A stretch of 64,000 nt of DNA, taken from the NCBI GenBank assembly GCA_039657365.1, contig CM077592.1, positions 40,281,001 to 40,345,000 of the forward strand, written 5' to 3'. The stretch is from Stephania yunnanensis (Eukaryota; Streptophyta; Magnoliopsida; Ranunculales; Menispermaceae). The stretch's first letter is position 1. Every line of letters begins with the position of its first letter. The notes beneath the pieces are model-generated. The model saw only the letters and a program-made list of their open reading frames with translations. It ran no database searches and had not been told where the DNA came from. A program made the translations under genes and the position numbers. Shown here piece by piece: positions 33,488-46,000 of the stretch.

Positions 33488-34078
33488 GCAGGGGTTGTGA
33501 ACTGTGGGAATTGAATTTGAATATGAATTGATATATCTTTCTGTTATGCCCTGATATATGTATCTATGGTTCATATTGTTATGCAATTATCTTGATTATT
33601 AGATATACATTTAAAATTGTAATTGTGAGCCACTTTCTGAGCAAGTTGGAGTGCTCACCCCTTAAACCATTTCAGGTACTAGCTATCCAGCATCCGCCTC
33701 AGATAAGGGTAAATGGTAGGTCAATTAAGCGTCTTGCGATCTCTCGATGTGTGAGGGCTTGCCATTTTGTGTATATTATAGTATGTGCATAACTGTTTGT
33801 AACATAATAGGGTTCGGGGTTGGATTTTGTACCGAGGTGTGATACCTGTTTGGTTTCATTTATATATAGTTTCGTATATTGTATACATAATTGAAAAAGT
33901 TTTAATTTCGGTGTGTTTTTGCTTATCATATTCAATATGTGATATACAGGTTTGTGATTATCGGGTATGGTGGAAGGTTGTATTGTTACTCTAATTGAGT
34001 CTGGCTGGTGTACCGAGGCTTAATTAGGGTTTTAGGTCGGACATTTTCTTAAATCGGGACAGGCGACGTCAGACATAA

Positions 34079-34559
34079 TGGGTCCACATAAATAATATTA
34101 TAACTTATCGTGATCCTTTAAGACCCATTAAAAATATGAACACATTTTCATTCTCCTTTTTTTGAAAATAAAAAATTTCATTAATCATTCAAGGCTTGAT
34201 ACAGGACCGGACATATAATCAATTGCCCTAATAAACGTATATTGATTCAATAATCTTATTTGTTCAACAAAAAAAATGTCATTACTTTGGCTAAGAATGC
34301 GATTGTGAAATTGAAACAGTGACAACCTTAGACTTCTAATAGGGGAACACAAACTAATTGCAAAATGAAGAAATTAAAGAAAGAACAAAATAACCGTCGC
34401 ACAACCATTGAGGAAGGTCTGCCGTAATAAGGATGAAACCAATCTTCATTAAAGACCATAAAACACCGACAATAACCATTACAACAGCCACACTTCATAT
34501 TTATCATAAATTCATTAAATTAAACTAAATTACTAGTGTAAGTAGAATTACCAAGTTGA
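34079..34559. other. Unassigned AT-rich sequence between gypsy LTRs
   Basis: No frame or repeat ends recognised. It may be interior of a decayed element continuing from the copia gag fragment left of LTR Y. Confidence 0.3.
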
Positions 34560-35197
34560 TGAACATCTATACTTTGATCTACCACCTCCTAAATCAACCA
34601 AATTGCACTTCAATTCTCTTGCTAATCTCTCTGATCTTCGTATCCAACTTACTTCTATAAGATTGACTAATAGTCATTGATCTTAATGTACATAGGTATC
34701 TCGAGACTAATCTAATGGCTCACATTTTAATTCACATCCACTAACTCTCCACCAACTCTCTCTTGTTAACACCAATTTCATACTCACTTGGTCTCATAAT
34801 GTGCTTACATGTATCTCGAGGAACATCAAATGGCTAATGTTTTAATTTGCTAACTTAGGTTACATTTAATTTAAAATCAACTATAGCCATATCAAATTCA
34901 ACCAACTAAGTCACTTCAACTTAAATTAGCTTACTACATCACTCTCAACCCCAGTCCCACGCCACTACGCATCTCGAGGCACGTTCCCGCTCACGTCTCA
35001 AAACCTAATCACAAGTAGAAGTAACTTAATAGTCTACACATATACAATACAATAGGAATACACCATAGCAAGTCTAATGTATACTTCGGCAACGTTGCCT
35101 CGGTCAATGTACATGTCTCGATGCAGGTCCCACGCCATGGGATCAATGATCATTATTAAGAAATTAAATTAGGATTAAAAATCTGGGTTGTGACATT
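34560..35197 (-). mobile_element. Partial gypsy LTR Z, related to LTR X
   Basis: The right end (GTCCCACGCC, then AAATCTGGGTTGTGACA) and an inner block CGCATCTCGAGGCACG match the corresponding end of LTR X in the same order. It is far more decayed and its left end is unclear. The start coordinate is approximate. Confidence 0.5.
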
Positions 35198-35996
35198 ACC
35201 CATGTTTTAATTCATTACTTAATCTCTTATCAAAATCATTAGTGGTCCAAAACTCAACTAAAAGTTGCGGTTAATCGACATGCTCGAATATAAAAGAAAA
35301 TTTGTGTTTATGTACCTACTGTGATGTCATGTATATCATTATTTTACGTGTGGTGTATGATTAAATTGGTTTATATCGTGAAATTCGCGAGTGAGAGTTC
35401 GTATTGATATGCGTCAAGTGCGACGCGAGTTACATGATAAAGGGCGAGTGTACGCAACTTGACCAATAAGACTGATAAGAGAGAGAAACTGTGAGTAAAT
35501 AATCAAAGTGTAAAGTGGTAAATCTTGGTGATGTAAAAAGATGGAGTAATGTAGTGTATTTGGGTGTGGGTTACAGGTGTTGTGTAAACATATATGTCGT
35601 TTATCTCAAGATCGACTTTTGGTCTCCAAATAAAGGACAATTTGTGATTCTTGATTACACAATTTATAAAGAAAACACAATACAAGATTTTAGAAACTTT
35701 CCATATTGTGTCTTCAATCAATGATGTGGCAAATATATTCTTTCCTTCTTTCTTCATTGATTAAAGGAATCTTGCCTTAGTTTTCTCGCGAGTTGTCAAT
35801 CGAATATTCTTGCCTTGCTGGACGTATATAGGTTGTCGTTGTTATCTTGTCCAGCTGTCCATAGTATCTATTTGGAGAATATTTACAAATATTTTTGGGA
35901 CGTGTTCTGTACCTACAAATAAGTCTATGGGTACATAATCAATAGCTCTGTATAAACTCACGAGATTATATCGTATCTTTATTTATTATACTCCAA
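35198..35996. other. Unassigned AT-rich sequence
   Basis: No coding evidence. The end CTCACGAGATTATATCG, followed by a run to CTCCAACA, resembles a copia LTR tail, but no matching TSD was found. Confidence 0.3.
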
Positions 35997-36208
35997 CACT
36001 AGAATACTTTTGGTCTTTAATAGAGGTTTTAAAACCCCTATTACAATGAGTGCTATTAAATGTCATGCGATAATGTGTTATGTTTTAATTTTTTAATATA
36101 TGTATTACATAGAGGTTTTTTAAAACCCTATCAATTAGGTGTTATTTAATAGCACCCATCTTTAACAAGAGTTTAAAACCTCAATTGGAGACCAAGATTG
36201 TTCTAGTG
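35997..36208. mobile_element. CACTA-superfamily MITE (212 bp)
   Basis: The ends CACTAGAATACTTTTGGTCT and its inverse (CACTAGAACAATCTTGGTCT on the other strand) form imperfect TIRs. Similar blocks TAGAGGTTTTAAAACC recur inside. The element is flanked on both sides by the trinucleotide CAA (35994-35996 and 36209-36211), the 3-bp TSD expected for CACTA elements. It has no coding capacity. Confidence 0.75.
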
Positions 36209-36235
36209 CAAGTAGCATCTTAGGAAGACGCATTT

Positions 36236-36645
36236 TGTAACTGCCAAGCCCACTGCCAGCCCGCCCTCGAGCCCACTGACAGCCCACCGAGACGCACAGA
36301 CAGTGTGAGTCCCACGGGGCCCACACCATCCACGTCCCCCCAAGTTACCTTGGGCGTTGTCTTTCGCCCCCCACAACTCGAACCTTCGCCTGGAGGCTTA
36401 AGTCAACAGGTTTAACGAGTTGTGTACCACTAAGCCACTGCAGCTCAGTGGTACACAATGGCTCAGTGGTACACAACTCGTTAAACTTGTCGACTTAAGC
36501 CTCCAGGGGCGAAAGACCACGCCCAAGGAAAAATAACTTGGGGGGACGTGGATGGTGTAGGCCCCGTGGGACCCACACTGCCTGTGTGTCTCAGTGGGCT
36601 GTTAGTGGGCTCGAGGGTGGGCTGGCAGTAGGCTGGGCAGTCACA
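36236..36645. mobile_element. Head-to-head pair of tRNA-derived SINE-like units
   Basis: Two arms (36236-36436 and 36461-36645) are inverted copies. They start TGTAACTGCC and end GGCAGTCACA around a short spacer that holds a third partial copy of GCTCAGTGGTACACAA. On the - strand the left arm has an A-box-like TGGCTTAGTGGTA and, about 50 bp later, a B-box-like GGTTCGAGTTG (36384-36374), as in tRNA-derived pol III promoters. The right arm keeps the A box but lacks about 20 bp containing the B box. No clear TSD. Confidence 0.6.
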
Positions 36646-37231
36646 CACTCCCTTTGAGCTTCTATTCAGAAAATTATTGTCATACTCTTACATAAAGGTG
36701 TTTAAGTGCCTTGGTTATGCAAAATGGTGAGGTGATATCATAGATAAATTTGGAGAACACGCAGAAAAAATGTGCTTTTGTCAGTTATCCATATGGAAAA
36801 AAGGATAAAAATGTTAATTCTACAAAAATAAGATTTTTTGTTTCTCATGATTTATATTCGTGTGAATATTGTTTTCCCTTCTTTAATGATGAAGCTCATG
36901 TAATGACATACACTTCAAATTATTGAGACACATACAAATGACAAAAAATCTTGAGAGAATAAGGAAAAAATTCAAATTGTATCCCTAACAGTCACTTTCC
37001 TTATTCTATCTCTAACGACTACTTTCCGTATTGTATCACTAACAGTTACTTTCCTTATTGTATCACTAGTAGTCATTTTCCTTATTGTATCACTAACAGT
37101 CATTTTCCTTACTGCATCCCTAACGATCACTTTCCTTATTGTAAATATTGTAACATATGGACTCTCACAACACATCAAGCGACATTCTCAATAAAATCTA
37201 AATTGTTCTTTTAATTCAATTTGTTCTTTTA
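36646..37231 (+). mobile_element. Presumed 5' LTR of copia element 2 (start not located)
   Basis: This sequence lies directly upstream of a copia PBS. The TG start cannot be fixed because the 3' LTR is replaced by another element, leaving no copy for comparison. It contains the 27-bp tandem repeat at 36978-37145. Confidence 0.5.
36978..37145. repeat. 27-bp tandem repeat, about six copies
   Basis: The unit is close to TATCACTAACAGTCA plus CTTTCCTTATTG, with scattered substitutions. Because 27 is a multiple of three, the - strand is open and reads a nine-residue repeat (D-T-I-R-K-V-T-V-S). It probably lies in LTR sequence and is not a gene. Confidence 0.8.
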
Positions 37232-37232
37232 G

Positions 37233-37241
37233 TATCAGAGC
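37233..37241 (+). other. Primer-binding site of copia element 2
   Basis: TATCAGAGC matches the core of the initiator-Met tRNA PBS (TGGTATCAGAGC) used by most plant copia elements. It lies about 50 bp before gag. Confidence 0.7.
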
Positions 37242-37291
37242 CTTTAGTGAGAATAGAGAGTCTTTAATCAATAGCTTCCACTCTCTCGCTA

Positions 37292-40200
37292 AATGTTGCT
37301 AATTTTGTTACTCTTAGACTCAAAGCAAAAAATTACCCGCTTTGGCGTGAACAATTCCTTGCTTTAACAGAAAGCCAAAACAGGGTTAGGCTACTTACTG
37401 GAGACAAGAAACAACCAATAATGTATGCTTCTCCAACAGATCCAAAAGGACAAAAACAACTTGCTGATGACTATCTCAAGTGGAGAAAAGAAGATCGTAT
37501 GTTGCGTGGATGGATCATTAGAACACTTACTGAAGAAGTGTGCTTAACATATTTTAGTACCTTTATAAGTAATATTATGTTGATAATTTAGGCCATTAAC
37601 AAGTGATTTCCTGTTAATTCGATATATTTTGTTAGTTTTTAGGTGAGGAAAGCAAAGTGAGAGGGCATAGGTTATTTTGAAGATCCGAGAAGATTTCTTT
37701 CAAAAAGTGCGCTTGTGCAGATCACGAGGCAGAGGAAAACGAGACTGGAGAAATGATGATATTTCACATGGTTTCATATGTTTTGAAGATGTTTAGAAGT
37801 TTTGGGATGAGAATACAAGGTTCGGGCAAAAAACGACATCAAAGTGGCTAAGTTTCAACAAAGTCTATTTTTATCAAGCTTCAGTATTTTAGCCATAAAT
37901 CCCTATTTTTAAGTCCAAATGGCTTATCGTTTCTTCCTTTGGAAAGTAGACTCAGAGCCGAATGTTTTCATTTCTACGAGCGAAGGCAAATTCAGCCTCT
38001 AAGAGGTCTAAAATCATATTATAAAGTGAACTATATCTGCAGGATTTTGTTTTCGGCGCTGCAGTGCCCAACCAAGGGCCACGACGCCCAAAACAACAAA
38101 AAATTTGCAGTGGGCTCTGAGTCTGGCACCAATGTCAGCACCCACTGTGGAAAAGTGCATAGAAAATGATTTTTTGGAGTTTTTGGGTAATTTTGGGACC
38201 AAATTGACTTGATGGTATAAGTAGAACTTAAAATTAGGTTTTGAAAGATTTTTTGCTTTGCAGAACTTGAGAAGAACTTGTGGAGACTTGAAGAATGAGT
38301 TTCAAATCTTGACTTTCATCCTAACTTTAGGTTTAAATTCATGTTTTCTTGTTTTCTTATAATGTCTTTGTTGAATTGAACCCACTTATGGGGTAATCCC
38401 TTTTGTTCTTGGGGTTTTTGGATCCCAAATTGGATTCTTTAAGATTTTAATGTGATTATAATTGTTTTTTAATTCAATGTTTTGATTTGTGTGTTCTTGT
38501 GTGCCACGCTATACTTGCCTTAATCAAGCAGGTGTAGATTCAAAGGTTTGAAAGTCACCATGACCATTGGGGCATTTGGACCCGGATTTGGGGAAACACA
38601 ACCTTAGAACATATGACACATCGATCGATGGTCATTGACTAGGGAGACAATTGAATTTGATGTTTAATGTAGTATCCCACTTACTTTATTCACGCCGACC
38701 GATGGAGTCCGAGTGAGACACTAGAATCTCCATCACCAAGACCTCGGGATGGAGTGGATTTTAGGAGATTCACCTATCATTGCATGAATTGGGAGACATT
38801 ATAATTGAATTGGATTCAAAGGATACAATTTGGGTGAATTAGATTTCCTAGGACTATTTTCTCCATAGCTTAAGACATCTTTTAATAATTTGCGTTTAGT
38901 TAGATTAATTTAAGTATTAGTTTTCTTTTACAAAACCCAACTTTTATGTGTCTAACTCTATTTCTTAATTAGACTAAATATTAGCGCGTAACCATCCTTG
39001 TGGATATGATATACCCGACACCAACACGAGTTGGTGTTAATATTACTTTGACGATTGTCGTACACTTGCGATCGCTGTCAAGAAGCTCTAGGTCAGGTTA
39101 TAGATCTGAAACATCACATCAAGTTTAGCATGCGCTCAAAGAAGCATATACCCAGTATTCACAAGATTGTGAATTTACGCTCCGATAACAATTGACATAC
39201 CTCAGGAAAAATCCAAATCAATCTTTATCTGAGTATCTAAGAAAACCAAAAAGTATCTATGATAGTCTTGCAGCTATTGGAAGTCCAGTTCCAGATAAAA
39301 AAAAGTTTATTCATTGCTTGCTAATTTAGGAAAAAATATGAATCATTTACTGCCACAATGCTTAAACCTTCTATGCTAAGTTATACGGAGGTAATCTCAC
39401 TTTTGCAGGGGTTTGAACAAAGAAATTCTTGGCTTCAAGAATCAACTCCAACGTCGTATGCATTCTATGGACAACGTAATCAAAGCCAGGCATATCATAG
39501 TCCAAATGGAAATAACAATCAATTTACTTCAAGAAGTCGTGGTTTCCAGGCTACATATAGTAGCATTTAACATTCCAACTCTACAAGAAATTAGCTTCAT
39601 GGAACTCAAGGCCCTCGACCACCACCTCTTGGTAAGCGATGTATGACTACTAGTGAAAGAGAAATGTATCGAAATGACTGTTGTAAACTGTGTGGTAAGA
39701 AATGACATGTTGCCAAAATATGCTGGGATATCCCAACTTAACTAGTGCAATAAGATGATCTTCCTCGAGCACTTGTTGCACTCACTTTAGATACTACAGT
39801 TGCAGAAACCAAATGGACAACTGATATTGGCTCTACTAACCATATGACTTCAAATTCAAGTTCGCTTCATAATCTTCGAAAATATGTTGTACATGAATTT
39901 GTTTTAATTGGTGATGGATTTGCATTAAAAACTGATGCAATTGGTGATACAATAGTATCTGATATTAAAAATAAATTGCTTTTAAGAGATGTTCTAGTTG
40001 TTCCAGAACTAATTAGAAATTTACTTTCAATAAGTCAATTGACAAATCGATATCCTTATAATTGTGATTTTACTAATGATCTTTTTTGTGTTAAGGAACG
40101 AGCTATAAGTTGCATTTTGCTGATAGGCAAGCGTAAAGGAGATCTCTATGTCCTATCAAATCCAAGGGAATCTTATTTCTCGCACAGGCAAAGACATGGA

Positions 40201-43018
40201 TCAGAGGATTTGTGGCACCAACGTCTTGGAAACCCACAACATTCTACTTTGCAATTTTTACGTTTTAGAAATTTTCTTAATGTTACTTTCAAAAATAAAA
40301 TTGACATTATTTGTGTAATTTCTCAATTAAGAAAACTTAGTAAGATGCCTTTTAATCTATCTAACTCATCTATTATTAGTTGTTTTGAAAAAATTCATTG
40401 TGATCTTTAGGGATCAGCACCAATTTATTCTCTCATAAAATTTCGATTTTATGCTTGCATCGTTGATGATTGTTCTCTTTATATATGGTTAATTCCACTC
40501 CATTCAAAATCCTATTTTGTTTATGCATATTTAGCCTTTAAAAGTTATGTGTTGCATCAATTCAACAAAAAAAATAAAGATTTTTCATTCTAACGGTGGA
40601 AGTGAGTTTATTAACGATAAACTTACATCTCATTTTCAGCAACAAGGAATTGTTCATCAAACTTCTTGTCCATACACACCCGAACAAATGGGTATAGTCG
40701 AACGTCGACACCGATTTATTCGAGAACTTGGTATGACTACGATTTTTCATAGCGGAGTACCAAATTTTTTATGGGTTGAAGCTTTTGCTACATTGGTTTA
40801 TTTAATTAATCGATTGTCTTCTTCATCTATTAATTTTGACACTCCATATTTTCGATTATTTGGATCTCACCTTAACTACTCTATATTGCGTGCTTTTGAA
40901 TCTAGGTGTTACCCATACACATGGGATACTCGACGCAATAAATTTTATCCCAAAACTGTCCTTTGTGTTTTCTTAGGGTAAAGTGACAAACATAAGGGTT
41001 ATAAATATTTTGATCCTCAAACTCAAAAAATGTTTGTGTCTCGACATGTTCTTTTTTATAAGTGTTTGTTTCCATATAAGGGTCCTAGCTCCTCACACGG
41101 TCTTACATCCACCCAATTAAGTTTTTTAAACACCCAACAATTTTCAACTACAAGTACAACTTGTATGTATGAAGACCAACAACCCTTGGAACAAGTTCAT
41201 GTTCCCAATTCATTACAATCACGTCAAGATAATTCTCTCACTTCACCTTCTCTCCTAACCAATCATGAACCTCTATCCCCTATATCCACCTTGTCTTCTC
41301 CTCATGTTGACCCATATATTTTTCTAGTGGATTCACCAAACAACGGTGATGATTCACTAGATATGAACCCACTATCAAATGATGAACACTCACATCATTA
41401 CATGGTTACAAGATCACAAAATGGAATTCTTAAGCCAAATCCATGTTATGCACTCACTACTATTTATACAAATATTCCTCACGAAACTCGCACGGTGAAA
41501 TCTGCTCTTCAACATGATGGGTAGCATCAAGCCATGCTAGAAGAGCTCACTGCTTTTCAACAAAATCATACATGGACTTTAGCTCCTTGTATTTGTAACA
41601 TGCATGTCATAGGCTTTAAATGGTTTTTAAGACCAAGCTAAAAGCTAATGGTAGTCTTGATTGGTTAAAAGCTCGACTAGTAGCTAAGGGGTATTACCAA
41701 ATTAATGGATTAGACTACATTGAAACATTTTCACCACTCATTAAACTAGACACTATTAGATTGGTCATTAGTCTTGCTCTTGTTTGTCAATGGGAAATTA
41801 GACAACTTGATGTAAAAAATGCATTGTCGCATGGTGAGCTTTTCGAGAACATTTATATGGAACAACCACCCGGAATGTCTGATCCTACATATCTTTCACA
41901 TATTTGTAAATTTCAAAAAGCTCTATACGATCTAAAATAGGCACCAAGAGCTTAATTTGATCATTTTAATCTTTTTCTACTTAAGCATGGTTTCTTTTGT
42001 AGTCTAGCTGATTCATCATTATTTATTTTGCATTCTCCACAAGGAACACTAATACTTCTCTTTATGTTGATGACATGCTTGTCACGTGCTCTAGTTCACA
42101 ACTCTTAGATGATTTTGTTAAATTTCTACATTTTGAGTTTGCTATGAAAAATCTTGAAAGCATACATAATTTTCTTGGTATTGAGGTTCAACAAACTAAC
42201 AATGGTCTATTTTTTTCTCAATCTCATTATGCACATACCATCTGTAACAAAGCACAAATGATTGATTGCAAACCTATGAGCACTCTGATGGAGCCAAAAG
42301 CAAGAGTCTTACCAATGATACATTATTAGAAGACTCAACCTTCTATAGAAGTATTGTTGGTTCTTTGCAATACCTAACTCTAACACGTCCAGATCTTTCT
42401 TTCAGTATTAATTTTGTTTCTTAATTCATGCAGTCACCCACTTATGGTAATATAAAAATGGTTCATTGCATTTTGCGATACGTCAAAGGCTCCAATAATT
42501 TTGGTATGCTTTTAACTAGCAACATTACACTTGATCTTTGAGGTTTTTCTGATATAGATTGGGTAGGTTTTCTTACTACTAGACGTTCCACAACTGGTTA
42601 TTGCGCATATTTAGGTTGCAATCTTATATCATGGTATGCAAAAAGTAACCAACCATTTCACGTTTAAGCATGGAAGCAAAATATCTTCTATGGCACATAC
42701 CGCAACTGGACTTACTTGGCTTACTTTCCTTTTACGTGATTTTTGAGTACCTCAATCCAATCCACCAGTTCTCTACTGCGACAACCTTAATGCCTTATAC
42801 ATGATAGTAAATCATATCTTTCATGCTCGCAACAAACATATTGAGTTGGATTACCATTTTGTCTTTGAACGCGTTGCATTAGGCCTTCTCATTACCCGAC
42901 ATGTTTCTTCCACTAATCAAAGAGTAGATATATTTACTAAGCCATTACCTAAAGCTACTTTGGTTCATTTTCTCACCAAATTTCGCCTTCAACCTCGGCC
43001 AAGTTTGCGGGAGGATAT
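37292..43018 (+). pseudogene. Copia gag-pol polyprotein, element 2, broken and interrupted
   Basis: Gag starts around LRLKAKNYPLWREQFLALTE and is cut by a solo LTR (37539-39080). It resumes after 39085 with LRKNPNQSLSEYLRK. The knuckle CKLCGKK-stop-HVAKIC has a stop. The protease motif is DIG instead of D-S/T-G. Integrase has HSNGGSEFINDK and CPYTPEQMGIVERRH. RT (from 41620) has RLVAKGYYQINGLDYIETFS, a stop at 41938-41940, and the catalytic YVDDM near 42070 in another frame. RNase H follows, ending in RHVSSTNQRVDIFTKPLPKA. A PPT-like GCGGGAGGATAT at 43007-43018 closes the element. Many stops and shifts show it is old. Confidence 0.85.
37539..39080 (+). mobile_element. Solo LTR (Athila/Tat-like) in copia gag
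   Basis: 1542 bp, TGTGCTTAAC to CGCTGTCA, flanked by perfect AGAAG duplications (37534-37538 and 39081-39085). Removing it plus one AGAAG restores a gag-like reading across the junction. The end (TTTGACGATTGTCGTACACT, then TGCGATCGCTGTCA) resembles LTR ends of Athila/Tat gypsy elements. Frames inside it, such as 37939-38169, are not supported as genes. Confidence 0.8.
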
Positions 43019-46000
43019 TGTGACGACCCCAGTTCCCACAAATTGGGCCCCGCCTGGCCTAGACCTACGTAGGCCCCCAGTCAACCCCTGCACAGTCAAC
43101 ACAAGCCTAGTCAGCCTTTTTTTTATTAAATATTATTTTATCGCTTATTAAAGTTATTAAGATTCGCGTGTCTTAATTTAGTATGGTGCAACATAAGCAG
43201 TGAAATAATTAAAGTAGCTAATTTTAAACAATTTAAATTCAGGACAAACCTAAATGTGGAAATCCTCCAAAAGTGATCTCATGTATATCATGTGACAAAA
43301 AAAGAAATCATATACATACATCTAGTGTATCTCTCAATCTCATAACCCAAAGGTATACAAACATCGGTGCAAAGTTCATAATTATATACAAAAGAACAAA
43401 ATAACCTACAACATAAAAAAGATGAAGCCGACTCGGAAAATACTTCAGAGGTAATCACCAAGTACTGGCTCCTTTCCATACTGTTTGAGGGACCTGCAAT
43501 TGTCACAAAAATGGAGACAATTTTAGTGAGTAAAGAAAGAGGAGTCTTAACAATATTTCATGAATTCCAATAAATAAGCCAGAAGATCATACGGGAATGT
43601 AAATAAACATGAAATAAAGTAAGTGTATGATAAATAGACTAAAGAGATAGCAATGAAGAATAAATGCCAAAGAAACAAGAGGAAGGGTGTCTAAGTGGTC
43701 CAAATCCATCAAGCCGCGAACGCGAGGCCATAAACTTGACTTCCTAGAACTGTGGACTAAGTCCGCGAGTTCAAAATGGAGAATAGTCTACATGGGTGTA
43801 GACGGTAGACCCAAAAACCGCACTTGCGACTAAACTCAAAGATCCAGTAAACATAGGGGTGTAAACGATAGCAAGTCGAACACCGCAACTGTGAGTACCT
43901 TCCTGACACATTTAGATACCGAGAAACTCGCATAATGAGAATGGAAATCTAAAAAAAGTTTAATTCAATAATTTATCATAAGGAAAAGGTGATGAAATCA
44001 AACTGAGCATCTTACTGATTTTCTTACAAAAAACGTCAAATAAGTGAAATGAATTACTGTGGGGGCCCCTGTTAGTTTACTTACCTCAAAATGCAATAAA
44101 ATTTGTGCTATAACGACTCCCACACACCTTGAAACACTCTTCCGATACCCATCACTTGTCTCCTAGGTCCCTGATATTATTTAGAATTTTTGTTTTATGT
44201 GTTAGTGCTCATTGAGTTACTTTTGCAATAATTGTGTCTCATACAGTTCAATTTGTAATTGACTTAACTATTTATAACTTAAACACTCTATTGTGCTCTT
44301 GCTATTAGCTACTAAAGGTTGTTATTATGTGAGCAATATAATTTGACATTTTGATGCTTAACAATCCTATGAAGAGTCCCAAAAATCATTCCAAGTCAAT
44401 TTGATGTCTAATAGTTCCTTTTTATTATTTCAAGTCCTCATTAGGTACTTAGCTCGACTAAAAGTATTCGCGCTTGCCTAACTTTGTTCAACACACTGTA
44501 TCTATTTTTTAGATGTTATTGAACTAATTAGGATCATTAGAACTCATTTCAAGTTGGTGTACAACACTAGTTTGCTGAACAACCCCTTAGGGACCTTTAA
44601 ATAAATATTCGACATCAAGTTTTTCTTCAAGTTGAAAAATAGCTTAAAATATAATAAAAATTTATAAAATTCTCGGGGTTGGTTCTGTGAAATTTATTAA
44701 CTTAAAACCAAGGCTTTTGAGTGATAAAATATCATTAATATGATCAAAAAATAAATTTGAGACTCTAAGTAAAACTTGAAGTCCTTATTTGTAAATGTTG
44801 ATCTACTATTCGAAACACGACTTGAAAACTGAGTTAGACACATTGAAAAAAAAAACTTCGTGGAAACCTTTACTATTATCTAATAACATCTTCTGAGAAT
44901 TTTGGTTGAATCCCGATATCATTCGATGCCCGGAACACCTTAAGAAGAAAACCCAACTCATTAAGTATGAAGATTTTGCCTATTTCAAAACTTATTTGGA
45001 AAACTATTCAAAACACATTGGAATAATTTGAAGTTCTCGAGGAACCTTATTTATAGTATTTCAAGTTATTCATGAGGTTTTGATCACTTTTAGATTAGTG
45101 GAGACCTCAAAAGAGGTATCGACACCCAAACACTTAAAAAATGAACATTCTTACGGATAAACCTTGTGTTTCAGTTCCTTTTGATAAATGAAATGATCCT
45201 ATTTTTATAAAATAATGATTTTAGCTGCTAGCTCTCTATCTAAGCTTTCCAACCATATAAAGAACGTCAAAAACGGACTTAAAACGAGAAAGTTATCCTT
45301 ATTTTACCAAGACTACGCATAGCTCGCTGCCCATGCGAGATTGTGCATAGACTTGAGAAAAACTTAGTTTGTCCCCCATTTTTTGTTATTTTTCAATGGA
45401 ACCTTGTAAAACCCTTTAGGGCACTTCAAAACATGAAATCTAGGCCTAATACCTTCATCAACATCAAAGTACATCATCAACAAATATTAATTTGACATTG
45501 ATCAAAGACATCAAAAACCCTAAAACATCAAGAATTTAAACATCATTGTCATGAACCCGATTATACTTGATCTTGTCCAACATTCAAGTTCACTATAAAT
45601 CATGATTTAAGAGTACAAAAACAAAAGTTTTTAAAATCCTTTTGACAAGAATTCATCCTCATATGTTTATGTGCACAAAAACTCCTAAATTTTGACCAAA
45701 AATTGGCATAAACAAGGAAGAACTCAAAATGAAACCAACAACAATATTTGAATCACCAAGCTAAGCTGAATTTCATATTTGAACATCATTTTGAGATTAA
45801 AACAAATCTTATAATCTCAAAGCATTCACAAAGAAACCCTAATTTTTCAAATTTAGAACAACAAAAGAAGGTAAAAGTGCATACCTTAGTTGCTCTATTG
45901 TTCTTGGTTGTTTCTCCTTAGTCCTAGAACCCCTATTGAGCCTTCAATTTCTCATGGATAACACTTCATGTACAAACTCTTCTTCTCTTCTCTTCTATGT

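Larger units (their letters stand above)
28819..34073 (+). mobile_element. Gypsy (Tekay/Del-like) solo LTR Y, split by LTR X
   Basis: It starts TGTGACGACCCC and ends near GGCGACGTCAGA (degraded CA). It is in + orientation, judged by the GTGCTCACCCC block near 33650. Removing the nested LTR X leaves about 2.7 kb, a normal length for Tekay/Del LTRs. No internal region follows, so it is a solo LTR. It contains a (TA)n microsatellite at 29447-29496. Confidence 0.65.

Noticed and set aside
36374..36440. Functional tRNA gene
   Set aside because: A- and B-box-like motifs are present, but the sequence does not give a convincing cloverleaf by eye. A SINE head is more likely.
36972..37178. Protein with nine-residue repeats
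   Set aside because: It is a by-product of a 27-bp tandem repeat in probable LTR sequence, with no start context or domain.
37939..38202. Overlapping 60-76 residue frames on both strands
   Set aside because: Inside the solo LTR with AGAAG target duplications, with no domain.
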